A DNA stretch of 64,000 bases from G965229605 sp965229605 (GTDB lineage: Bacteria; Pseudomonadota; Alphaproteobacteria; CBDDJK01), in assembly GCA_965229605.1 (NCBI GenBank), contig OZ245892.1:2542001-2606000 (forward strand). The letters are read 5' to 3'. The notes beneath the pieces were generated by a model. It did not search any database, was not told the DNA's origin, and worked only from the letters and a program-made list of their open reading frames with translations. Below are positions 27,747-35,276 of the stretch, piece after piece (position 1 is the first letter of the stretch; every line of letters begins with the position of its first letter). The position numbers and the translations under genes are program-made.

Positions 27747-28321
27747 TGCTCGTCTTTCGCATAACGATTCAGAGCATTATGTCTCCATTCGCAAGCAAGT
27801 ATAGACAACCATACTAAATTCTGGAAACGTCCATCTCGATATATAGCTTCCCGGCTATGGCCCTCTTCAACAAAACCAAGGTGCTTATACAGTTTCAGCG
27901 CAATGTCATTTGTTTCAAGTGTCGCAAGATAAATTCGGTGAAAGTTCTTTTGATTGAAGAAAAGATCCAGAAAATAATTATAGCTCTGCTTCGCATAGCC
28001 AAGGCCACGTTTGTTTTCAACAACATCTAAACCGACACAAACGCTTCTATTGTGCCTGTCTATATTATCCACACGAAACACACCGACTGAATTCCCACTC
28101 TCCATTTCATAAATAATATAGCGCTCCGATGAAGCAGAAAGGGAAATTGTTTCAAACCATCGCTCCTGTTGGCTCTCACTGACATGAGAAGGGTCAGATA
28201 ATTTCATCAGGACACTGCTTTCATTATGCAGCAAGCGGGCAAACTCAATATCCTCCCGCTCCATTATCCTGTATCCGAGCTTTGGTGCATTTTCAACCAT
28301 TGACCAATCCATCCAGAACAT
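27743..28321 (-). CDS. GNAT-family N-acetyltransferase
   Basis: A 192-residue acetyltransferase like RimJ/PseH. The core has LGYRIMEREDIEFARLLHN, IIYEMESGNSVGVFRV, VGLDVVENKRGLGYAKQSYNYF (acetyl-CoA loop with RGLGYA), RIYLATLETNDIALKLYKHLGFVEEG and the final GR..FQNLVWLS. PseH-like copies acetylate an amino-sugar intermediate, which suits this operon. It is the first gene of the minus-strand run of 12 genes. Start ATG 28321 is followed by two more in-frame ATG codons within 22 bases. Confidence 0.88.
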   Translation of the reverse strand: MFWMDWSMVENAPKLGYRIMEREDIEFARLLHNESSVLMKLSDPSHVSESQQERWFETISLSASSERYIIYEMESGNSVGVFRVDNIDRHNRSVCVGLDVVENKRGLGYAKQSYNYFLDLFFNQKNFHRIYLATLETNDIALKLYKHLGFVEEGHSREAIYRDGRFQNLVWLSILACEWRHNALNRYAKDEQ

Positions 28322-28486
28322 TAATTAACTGCATGTGTAGCAAGTGCATCTATAACAGATTTAACCTAATAGCGACAAGGCTTGGAAAATTGATTGGAAA
28401 AGCCTGAATTCAGCAGCCAGGAAGTATTTTAAGCATCAGCTCAACAGTTTTGTGCAACTGTACAATTGCCCCGGTTCAGCCACTTA

Positions 28487-28943
28487 GAGCCTTTTTCAAA
28501 ACTATCGGAAATGAGTTGAGATCGGGTCCATTATCTGGTTCATCATTAAGTTCACAACACTTTACGAATGAGGTTCAGATGGTTTGGAAGCCCGACACTC
28601 GGTGCGAGTATGCACGTGATAGACGCCATTATGCAAACACAACGACAGATAAGTAGTGGGTAGTGATTTTGCCATACCTTTCCCCCGACAAACCGACGGG
28701 AAGCCACCGCAAACACAGCCTGCGCCAGATCATCAAGTGCAATCAGACAGCTTGAAGTATTACCAAAACGTTTTCTAAAACGTTGGATTGTCGAGCGAAC
28801 ACTTGCATGGCTCGGTATAAACCAGCTATTGTCAAAGGACTTTGAACGCCTTTCAAAAAACCGTCGAAACATTTATCCAAACGGCTATTATTAAACTAAT
28901 GTCGAGAAGACTGCCACGTTGCCAATAGTTTTGAAACAGACTC
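28487..28943 (+). mobile_element. IS5-family deletion derivative (IS1031-like ends)
   Basis: Inverted repeats GAGCCTTTTTCAAAACTAT (from 28487) and GAGTCTGTTTCAAAACTAT (complement, ending at 28943) match the ends of the IS1031 group. A TTA target duplication is present on both sides (28484-28486 and 28944-28946). At 457 bp the element is about half an intact IS, so an internal deletion removed most of the transposase. What remains is a C-terminal transposase piece in the plus frame. The surrounding 165 bases (28322-28486) show no gene. Confidence 0.85.
28679..28892 (+). pseudogene. IS5-family transposase C-terminal remnant
   Basis: Inside the 457-bp element the plus frame reads KRWIVERTLAWLGINQLLSKDFERL before a stop near 28892. 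The WxVERTxAWL and SKDFERL blocks are typical of the C-terminal catalytic region of IS5/IS1031-type transposases. The N-terminus is missing and the frame is broken, so it is inactive. Confidence 0.75.
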
Positions 28944-28982
28944 TTAGTTTACCATCTAAACTTCACTTGAAGGATTGTTAAC

Positions 28983-30853
28983 TTGAAATATCGCGCTGAA
29001 ATTGACGGCTTGCGAGCACTCGCTGTTATCCCCGTAATTTTTTTCCATGCTGGCTTTGAGCTTTTTAGTGGTGGGTTTGTAGGCGTTGACGTGTTCTTTG
29101 TAATCAGTGGTTACTTGATAACAACAATCCTTATTGAAGACATAGAGAACGAGCGTTTTAGTATCGTTAATTTCTATGAACGACGTGCGAGACGCATACT
29201 CCCAGCACTTTTCTTTGTCATGCTTGTATGCGTTCCATTTGCTTGGATGTGGATGTTACCAAGTCAAATGAAAGACTTTTCACAAAGTCTTGTTGCAGTC
29301 AGTTTGTTCGCTTCAAACATTCATTTTTGGCAAGAGAGTGGTTACTTTGCCGCTGTCGCAGAAGAAAAGCCACTGCTGCATACATGGAGTCTAGCTGTTG
29401 AAGAGCAGTACTACCTACTATTTCCAATCTTCCTAATTATAGCTTGGCGCTTTGGTAAGAACAGAGTGTTTTGGATGATTGTAGTGACGGCTGCAATCAG
29501 TTTGTTGTTGAGTGAATGGGGTTGGCGTAACAAGGCAACAGCGAACTTTTACCTAGCGCCGACACGTGCGTGGGAATTATTTTCTGGTTCAGCAGCTGCA
29601 TTTATTGTTCAGAAGCAGGGTGTCCAAAAGAACAATGCGCTAGCGCTGCTTGGTTTAGCAGCAATTGTCTTTTCAATTTTTTTCTATGATGAAGATACGC
29701 CTTTTCCCAGTATATTCGCATTTGTGCCAGTTTTTGGTGTGGTTTTGTTAGTTTTGTATGCAGAGAAACAAACTATAGCTGCAAGATTGCTCAGCATTAA
29801 ACCCTTTGTAGGAATTGGTTTGATCAGTTATTCCGCCTACTTGTGGCATCAACCACTGTTTGCTTTTGCAAGAATTAAGGTGCTTGATAAACCCTCTCCT
29901 GAATCGATGATTTTGCTTAGTTTAATCTCCATTTTATTGGATACTTTAGTTGGCGTTATATTGAAAAACCATTTAGAAATAAGTCTTTTTTTAGCAAAGC
30001 GTTTAAACTCTCTATTTCAGCTGTCTTATTGTCTGGTTTTTTAATTTTTGGGATATTGGGGAATTCATCTGCCGGCTATAAAAACCGATTCAATCAAGTA
30101 ATTGATGGTGAGGTGGGAAATTTAGATTTTTTTAGGTTTATTGAAAAAAAATACTTTGACTGTCAGCCAAAGGATATTGCGATTACCGCTCTTATGTATA
30201 AAGGTTTTTTACGCTGCAAACAGTCAAAGCGTGGGGCATTTGAGTGGTTGTTAATTGGAGATTCCCATGCAGAGCATCTTTTTTTGGGTTTAGCTGATGC
30301 GGTTCATGAAAAAAATATTGCTTACTATATTCAAGGCGCAGCTCCGTATTACGGTAAAAACACTTTCAAACCAATCTTTGATTTTCTAGCTTCAACTAGT
30401 GGCAAAAAAACAATCTTACTGACTACAATGTATGTTGCACGATTAGATGATAAAATGGGCTTGGAAGAGGGTCTCAAAACGTCAATTAAATTTCTTAAAA
30501 ATCATGGGCATCGTGTTATATTGTTGGCTGATATTCCATCGTACAATGTTTCTGCAGAGGTATTAAAATACGGTGCTTCACTTGAGCGCTACACAAAAGA
30601 TTTTTCTATTTCGCGTTCGGAATGGGACATTCAACGAGGTGCATATGAAACAATCCTTGAGAGATTAGCCGTTGAAACAAAGGTACCACTAATAAGAATC
30701 CATGAGCCTTTATGTGATGAGTCTGGGTGTAGTATGCTCAAGAATAATACGGTACTTTATCGTGATACCAATCATCTTAATATCCCTGGCAGTATTTTGG
30801 TCGGGAACTATTTAGCCCATCAAATTAAGAACGCTATAAACGTGGGGCAGTAA
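28983..30853 (+). pseudogene. Acyltransferase-3/SGNH (OafA-type) gene with frameshift
   Basis: The first frame (28983 to about 29940) encodes the acyltransferase 3 membrane domain: RAEIDGLRALAVIPVIFFH, GGFVGVDVFFVISGYLI, FYERRARRILPALF and HTWSLAVEEQYYLLFP. The conserved end (SWRYIEKPFRNKS) is not in this frame. It continues after a one-base loss around 29925-29941, in the frame that leads into the 30029-30853 segment with the SGNH-type hydrolase signature WLLIGDSHAEH and C-terminal DTNHLNIPG. Restored, it would be about 623 residues, the usual OafA-SGNH length. It would O-acetylate a surface sugar. TTG 28983 has GAAGGA upstream. The gene is IS-flanked and AT-rich, suggesting transfer. Sequencing error cannot be excluded. 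Confidence 0.8.
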
Positions 30854-30922
30854 TTGGTATGGCATTCACAAGAAAAGTAGCATCATAATTTAAGCCTCTT
30901 TCCAAAGTGCCTTAGTATTCTA

Positions 30923-31198
30923 GGTAGCGTACATATAAAATTTGTGGCTATCTTTAAAATTTGATTCAATATTATCATCTTCACTTTTTAAGGATGCAAT
31001 CATGTCACGATTTGATCTGAGTGATTTCGAGTGGTCACTTATTTCTCCCCTTTTGCCTCAAAAGAGCCGTGGTGTTAAGCGTGTTGATGATCGGCGCGTT
31101 TTAAATGGCATATTTTTCAAGCTTCGTACCGGCATTTCATGGCGTTTATAAAGCGCGCAATAATAAGACTATGGTGCCAATTTTATGAGTCCGCCACC
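30923..31198 (+). mobile_element. IS5-family (IS427-like) deletion derivative
   Basis: Imperfect terminal inverted repeats frame this 276-bp element: GGTAGCGTACATATAAAATT from 30923, and GGTGGCGGACTCATAAAATT read inward from the complement of 31198. They agree at 16 of 20 positions. TA flanks both ends (30921-30922 and 31199-31200), a plausible target duplication. A transposase N-terminus sits within it, so it is an internally deleted relic. No other gene is seen from 30854 to 31197. Confidence 0.72.
31002..31151 (+). pseudogene. IS5/IS427 transposase N-terminal fragment
   Basis: The 49-residue reading starts MSRFDLSDFEWSLISPLLP and continues to FKLRTGISWR, the standard opening of IS427-group transposases, then stops. 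The catalytic region is absent. It follows AAGGA and an ATG at 31002. Confidence 0.8.
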
Positions 31199-32166
31199 TA
31201 GTCCTCCAGTCCAAAGGCGAATTTAAACGGTTCGGGGTCAAAATACTCGCGAAAGAGTTTGATCTGTCCGTTTTCGACATGGAACAGGCCGCCATATTTC
31301 TGGTTATAGTGGCGCGCCGTTGGAATGATTTCGACATCGCCGGTGAACTCGACAAAGACCATTTCGGGGTTTTGCAAGGGATAGAAAATCAGGTTGGAGG
31401 TAAAATCAGCCTTTCCGCTGTTTTCTGGCCAGGCTGAGTAATGTGTGACAATATTTTCCTTGCCGTTTAGTCGGGCAGGAAAGCCGTCTGGCGCATAGGG
31501 CATATCCTGCACGGCATCTTCTGCCCAGACCGAGGCAAATTTCTCCATATCTTTTTCTTCAAGCGCGGAGAGGAAATCGAGCACGGCCTGTCTGGTCTGC
31601 TGATGCTGGATATAGGCGGGCGGGTTTGCTTTGGCCTGTTCGATTGCCGGGCCAAAGACATCGCGGGTTCCTTCTTCGGCCTGCAGGTTGAACTGATGGG
31701 CAGTGATCAGCCAGTGCTCGTCTTCTTTGGTCAATTTATAGACATAATTGCCGGTAACCTGCCAGAAGAGGTCCTTGACCCAGTGACCGGCCTGAACATC
31801 GGCGGTCGCGGTCGCCTGTGCTCCATCGAGCTGGATAGCAATATTACTGATTTCGTGGCGGGTACGGTCGAAGCCTGCGAGGACGCTGGCCCATTCGGTC
31901 ATGATTAGCTGCGGGCTTTTGAGTGCAACCTCCCCGCCGGTTAAAGAGGTATAGTCCATCTCGACTTCCGGCGCATAGAGTTTTTCCAATGCCGAGAAGT
32001 TACTGGTATCGGCAAGCAGGCCAACGCTTTCGACGATAGTTTTGATCGTTGCGCTATCGATTTGATGATCAGCAGAGCTGGCCTGCGCATTATCAGGAGA
32101 AATCATTGCACTGCTCATGATAAGGGCACCTGTAAGAAAGAGGGGTTTAGGTTTAGCAAGGTTCAT
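31198..32166 (-). CDS. Secreted protein with two SnoaL/NTF2-like domains
   Basis: A 322-residue protein from ATG 32166 with a signal peptide (LFLTGALIMSSAMISPDNAQA). Two NTF2-like modules follow: about 35-175 (IKTIVESVGLLADTSNFSALEKLYAPEVEMDY...) and about 190-318 (AVLDFLSALEEKDMEKFASVWAEDAVQDMPY...). Such folds host small-molecule isomerases or dehydratases or bind ligands. I cannot pick an activity. The TAG stop consists of TA from the flanking target duplication plus the terminal base of the IS element, so the natural C-terminus may be lost. It is transcribed with the adjacent alpha/beta hydrolase. Confidence 0.8.
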   Translation of the reverse strand: MNLAKPKPLFLTGALIMSSAMISPDNAQASSADHQIDSATIKTIVESVGLLADTSNFSALEKLYAPEVEMDYTSLTGGEVALKSPQLIMTEWASVLAGFDRTRHEISNIAIQLDGAQATATADVQAGHWVKDLFWQVTGNYVYKLTKEDEHWLITAHQFNLQAEEGTRDVFGPAIEQAKANPPAYIQHQQTRQAVLDFLSALEEKDMEKFASVWAEDAVQDMPYAPDGFPARLNGKENIVTHYSAWPENSGKADFTSNLIFYPLQNPEMVFVEFTGDVEIIPTARHYNQKYGGLFHVENGQIKLFREYFDPEPFKFAFGLED

Positions 32167-32236
32167 AGCCTGTGACTTTCGTATGAAAGGGTCTTTACCG
32201 GACACCTGTGTTTATTCAGATGTCCGGTCTTGAGGC

Positions 32237-33211
32237 CTAGTAGGCCTGGTTAAGGGTCTTTTCGAAATGTGCAGCAACGGCGTCAGAGGATGTCTTGACG
32301 GCGTCTGGCTGATCGTAGAAGTCGAATTGTGTTACATTATCGAGCATGATGAGTTCAACGTTATCACCGGCGCGCTCGGCATAGGCTTTTGCGCCTTGGG
32401 GGATTGCGGCGGCATCGGAGTGGACAAGCAGGGCGGGTTTTTCCTGCACTTCGGCTGTTTTCAAGGCATCATATTTCAGCCATCCGTTCCATGAGGCGAC
32501 ATTGAATTTATTGTCATATTCGGGGATGAGTCCGCGGTTGGTTTCGGTATAATAGGGGGCCTGATACATGACGGCACTTTCGTTTGTGAGGCTTGCGGCT
32601 TCCAGATAGACGGGGTTATCGGCTTTAGCTGCATTTTCGGCGGCTGAGAGCAGTCCATTTACGCCGTCTTTCCCGCCATAGACGGCATCGACGATTTCGG
32701 CATTATGGAGCCATGGCGCGATAAGGGCGAGCGATTTGATGTTGGGGTTGGAGGCTGCGGCATCGCTCATATATCCGGCCGAGGCACAAATTCCCAGCCC
32801 GGCAACTTTGTCGGGGTGGACTTCCGGGCGGGTGACGAGATAGTTTGCGGCTGCGTTGATGTCCTGGGTTTTGCGGGCAGGGTCTTCGAGATATTTGATC
32901 AGGTCGAAGGATTCGCCCCATCCGCGAAAGTCAAAGACCAGAGCCGCAAAGCCTTTATCGGCGAGTTCGCTGGCATAGGTTGCGGGCATTTGTTCTTTGA
33001 CGGTTGTCCAGGCTCCGGTGACGACGACTCCCGGGAGTTTATCGCCGTCCTGATAGCTATCGGGCAAATAGAGGTTACCGACCAGGGTCTGGTTTTGGCT
33101 TTTGAATGTTACGGGTTTTTTCATAGCGGCCTCCGCATTGGATAGAGTTGTCAGGGTCAATGCCGCGATAGCGGCCGAGGTGGTCAGCACATTCTTTATC
33201 GGGTTTTTCAT
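32237..33211 (-). CDS. Secreted alpha/beta hydrolase (dienelactone hydrolase-like)
   Basis: A 324-residue protein with a signal peptide (TSAAIAALTLTTLSNAEA) and the core hydrolase fold. VVVTGAWTTVKEQM lies near the oxyanion loop, ALVFDFRGWGESFD follows, and the nucleophile motif GLGICASAGYMSD has Cys in place of the usual Ser (GxCxG), as in dienelactone hydrolases. The acid and His are probably in LLVHSDAAAIP and the C-terminal third. Position beside the SnoaL-like gene and a divergent AraC regulator suggests one catabolic or detoxifying unit. Confidence 0.82.
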   Translation of the reverse strand: MKNPIKNVLTTSAAIAALTLTTLSNAEAAMKKPVTFKSQNQTLVGNLYLPDSYQDGDKLPGVVVTGAWTTVKEQMPATYASELADKGFAALVFDFRGWGESFDLIKYLEDPARKTQDINAAANYLVTRPEVHPDKVAGLGICASAGYMSDAAASNPNIKSLALIAPWLHNAEIVDAVYGGKDGVNGLLSAAENAAKADNPVYLEAASLTNESAVMYQAPYYTETNRGLIPEYDNKFNVASWNGWLKYDALKTAEVQEKPALLVHSDAAAIPQGAKAYAERAGDNVELIMLDNVTQFDFYDQPDAVKTSSDAVAAHFEKTLNQAY

Positions 33212-33231
33212 CAGAGGGGTCCTTTCTCTCT

Positions 33232-33504
33232 AGGGTCAGGACCCATAAGATTCATCCATTCTGCGCGTGTCAAATTTTTGATAGATGGGCTTGAAAAGCG
33301 CGCAGCAACTAGCCATCGCTAATTGCAAGCGGTTTGAAAGTTCAGATACAAAAATTTGCCGCGCCTTTACAAGGTTGGTCAATAAAGGCAAATCTACGGC
33401 TTCAAACAAGCTCACCGTAGCTATGGCTATGCTTTCGCTTGTTTTCATTGTATCTTTACCTTTCTTGACCAACAGAATGGATGAATTTTATGAGTCCTGA
33501 CCCT
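33232..33504. mobile_element. 273-bp MITE with 32-bp terminal inverted repeats
   Basis: The ends AGGGTCAGGACCCATAAG... (33232-33263) and the complement of 33473-33504 agree at 30 of 32 positions. The interior has short open frames on both strands that both end in a similar MDE-Y-S peptide because of the repeat symmetry. No transposase motif is visible, so it is a non-autonomous miniature element. I see no target duplication. It fills most of the 402-base gap between the hydrolase gene and the AraC gene. Confidence 0.85.
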
Positions 33505-33613
33505 GGCAAGTGATGGGGTCAATATAAATAAAGGCAGGATAAAAGGCTTGGATGATTTTGCGCTATTTTTGAAGATTCTTGCTTTTTTGAATTATGCGGG
33601 GCTGCGTGGCGAG

Positions 33614-34516
33614 TCACGCTCTTTCTTGCCGGGACTGCCGCCAGTTTTTAGGCGGAATGCGTTCAATCTGTTTGAAAACCCGCGAAAAATGAGCCTGATC
33701 GGCAAAGCCGCATTCATGCGCAATATCAATCATAGGCCGGGTCAGATCAGCCAGCATTTTCTTGGCCTGTTCAATCCGATAGGCCATAACGAACTGATGC
33801 GGGCTTTGACCGATGGTTTGCTTGAACAGGCGGGCAAAATGAAAGGGACTGATCCCGGCTTGATGCGCCATGGCTTCCAGCGTGATGGTCTCGCTATAGT
33901 GCCGGGCGATATAATCCAAAACCCGCTTGTAATGCCGAGAGCTAAAACGGCTGGAAAATTCCCGCCCGCTTTCATGCTCCAGACCATATTTCTGAATCAG
34001 TTTGGTCAGGAAAATCCGGGCAAAACTTTCAAACATCACTCCAGAACCAATATCGCTTTTGCCAATCCCGCCGTCAAGCGCCGTCATCAGCATCACCGCA
34101 GCTTGTGTGATATCTTCGTCAATAAATTGCGGGACATCTTTAAGCTGTTTGTGAGTCAGCAGAATTCCCAGTTCGGACCGGGCAAAAGACTCCAGCTGTT
34201 CAGGCTCCAGCGTAATCACAATCACTTTTGACTGTGCATGCCATCGCCAGCCCGACTTGACACCCGCCGGAGTCACAATGATCTCGTTCTTGTGATAGAT
34301 AAAATCCCGGTGCACCTCATCGCGCCAGTTTTCAACCCGATGCGGCCCCTCGCGCAAATTGACCAGAATATGATGCTGGGCAAAGACTTTCTGCGGCATC
34401 TCGCCCGGCTGCGCCTCAAAAAACTCCAGCGTCAAAAGGTCCGCCGCCGATGGTCGCATCCCGCCACTGCTGATCACCGGCTGCTCAGGATAGACATCTT
34501 GATAACGATTGGGCAT
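33614..34516 (-). CDS. AraC family transcriptional regulator
   Basis: A 300-residue regulator from M at 34516. The N-terminal part is an unclassified sensor domain, and the C-terminal about 100 residues hold two helix-turn-helix units: ITLEAMAHQAGISPFHFARLFKQTIGQSPHQFVMAYRIEQAKKML and DIAHECGFADQAHFSRVFKQIERIPPKNWR. It is on the minus strand, upstream of and in the same direction as the hydrolase and SnoaL genes, with the MITE between, so it may control that unit. An earlier start at 34618 is unlikely. Confidence 0.92.
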   Translation of the reverse strand: MPNRYQDVYPEQPVISSGGMRPSAADLLTLEFFEAQPGEMPQKVFAQHHILVNLREGPHRVENWRDEVHRDFIYHKNEIIVTPAGVKSGWRWHAQSKVIVITLEPEQLESFARSELGILLTHKQLKDVPQFIDEDITQAAVMLMTALDGGIGKSDIGSGVMFESFARIFLTKLIQKYGLEHESGREFSSRFSSRHYKRVLDYIARHYSETITLEAMAHQAGISPFHFARLFKQTIGQSPHQFVMAYRIEQAKKMLADLTRPMIDIAHECGFADQAHFSRVFKQIERIPPKNWRQSRQERA

Positions 34517-34517
34517 C

Positions 34518-34580
34518 ACCCCTTTTTTCCCTGCATAATTGCCCTGTTTGGTCGCATTGCCACTTATATAGACGATGACT
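34518..34580 (+). repeat. Left copy of diverged ~60-bp direct repeat
   Basis: The segment CCTGCATAATTGCCCTG...GCCACTTATATAGACGATG overlaps the AraC upstream region. A similar segment is found at 35218-35276. Together they bracket the toxin-antitoxin genes. Confidence 0.6.
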
Positions 34581-34669
34581 AAAGACCAATCACTTCCAAG
34601 CAATAACAATTTTAACAAAAGGCGGCAATAAAGGTAAAACCGCTAAATCTGTCTTGCTTTGTTGCTTTT

Positions 34670-34686
34670 TGCGACAAAATATCGCA
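34670..34686 (+). promoter_or_regulatory. Putative operator of toxin-antitoxin operon
   Basis: TGCGA (34670-34674) and TCGCA (34682-34686) form an inverted repeat with a 7-base spacer, 26 bases before the antitoxin ATG. Antitoxins of this type usually bind such sites to repress their own operon. Confidence 0.45.
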
Positions 34687-34711
34687 TATCAACCTTTGAA
34701 AGGATAAAGCA

Positions 34712-34924
34712 ATGGCAATAGCAGTAAGACTACCCGATCAACTTGTGAATGATGCAAAGAAATCAGCGCAACGTCAGTTTCGATCCACTCCGAAGCAAAT
34801 TGAATATTACTATCAGCTTGGAAAAATCGCTGAGGAAAACCCTGATCTGCCGGTTGCTTTTATCAGGGATATCCTGATTGCAAAGCAGGAAAAATCAATA
34901 AAGTTTGAATTTGACGAGGAATAG
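34712..34924 (+). CDS. ParD-like antitoxin
   Basis: A 70-residue protein matching the ParD-like antitoxin family (PF11903 type): MAIAVRLPDQLVNDAKKSAQ with an N-terminal ribbon-helix-helix-like half, then STPKQIEYYYQLGKIAEENPDLPVAFIRDILIA. It would neutralise the adjacent RelE/ParE-type toxin and autoregulate the operon. The Shine-Dalgarno GAAAGGA lies 7 bases before the ATG. It shares its 3' end with the toxin start region. Confidence 0.85.
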   Translation: MAIAVRLPDQLVNDAKKSAQRQFRSTPKQIEYYYQLGKIAEENPDLPVAFIRDILIAKQEKSIKFEFDEE

Positions 34925-34925
34925 C

Positions 34926-35213
34926 TTGAACCTTGAACAAAAGCCACAGTTTCAGCGCGCCTATAAAAAACTTCATCCTGTTCAGAAAAAAGAGGTCAAT
35001 CAGGCGATCAGGGAAATAGCAGAAAATCCCGAAATTGGTGTGAAGAAAATTGCAGACCTGTTTGATTTTCGTGTTCACAAATTTAAAATAAATAAACAAG
35101 AAGTTCTGCTGGCCTATACCCATAATGAAATCACTTCAACGGTGACGCTATATGCACTTGGCTCACACCAAAATTTTTACAGAGACTTGAAAAAACACAT
35201 CACCAAAAATTGA
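34926..35213 (+). CDS. RelE/ParE-superfamily toxin
   Basis: A 95-residue toxin from TTG 34926 with GAGGAA 7 bases upstream, just after the antitoxin stop. The body has the RelE-like fold: FQRAYKKLHPVQKKEVNQAIREI, FDFRVHKFKINKQEVLLAYTHNEI, TLYALGSHQNFYRDL. The end resembles the SHxNFYRxL block of the PF06296/HigB-like toxins often paired with PF11903 antitoxins. It likely cleaves mRNA at the ribosome or poisons gyrase. Which one is not decided. An overlapping TTG 34905 is possible. Confidence 0.82.
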   Translation: MNLEQKPQFQRAYKKLHPVQKKEVNQAIREIAENPEIGVKKIADLFDFRVHKFKINKQEVLLAYTHNEITSTVTLYALGSHQNFYRDLKKHITKN

Positions 35214-35217
35214 ACAT

Positions 35218-35276
35218 ACCCCTTTTCCCGCATAATTATCCTACGTATATTTAGCCGCCACTTATATAGATTAGCA
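35218..35276 (+). repeat. Right copy of diverged ~60-bp direct repeat
   Basis: CCCGCATAATTATCC...GCCGCCACTTATATAGATTAGC resembles the segment at 34518-34580. It sits between the toxin stop and the ATPase stop. Confidence 0.6.
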
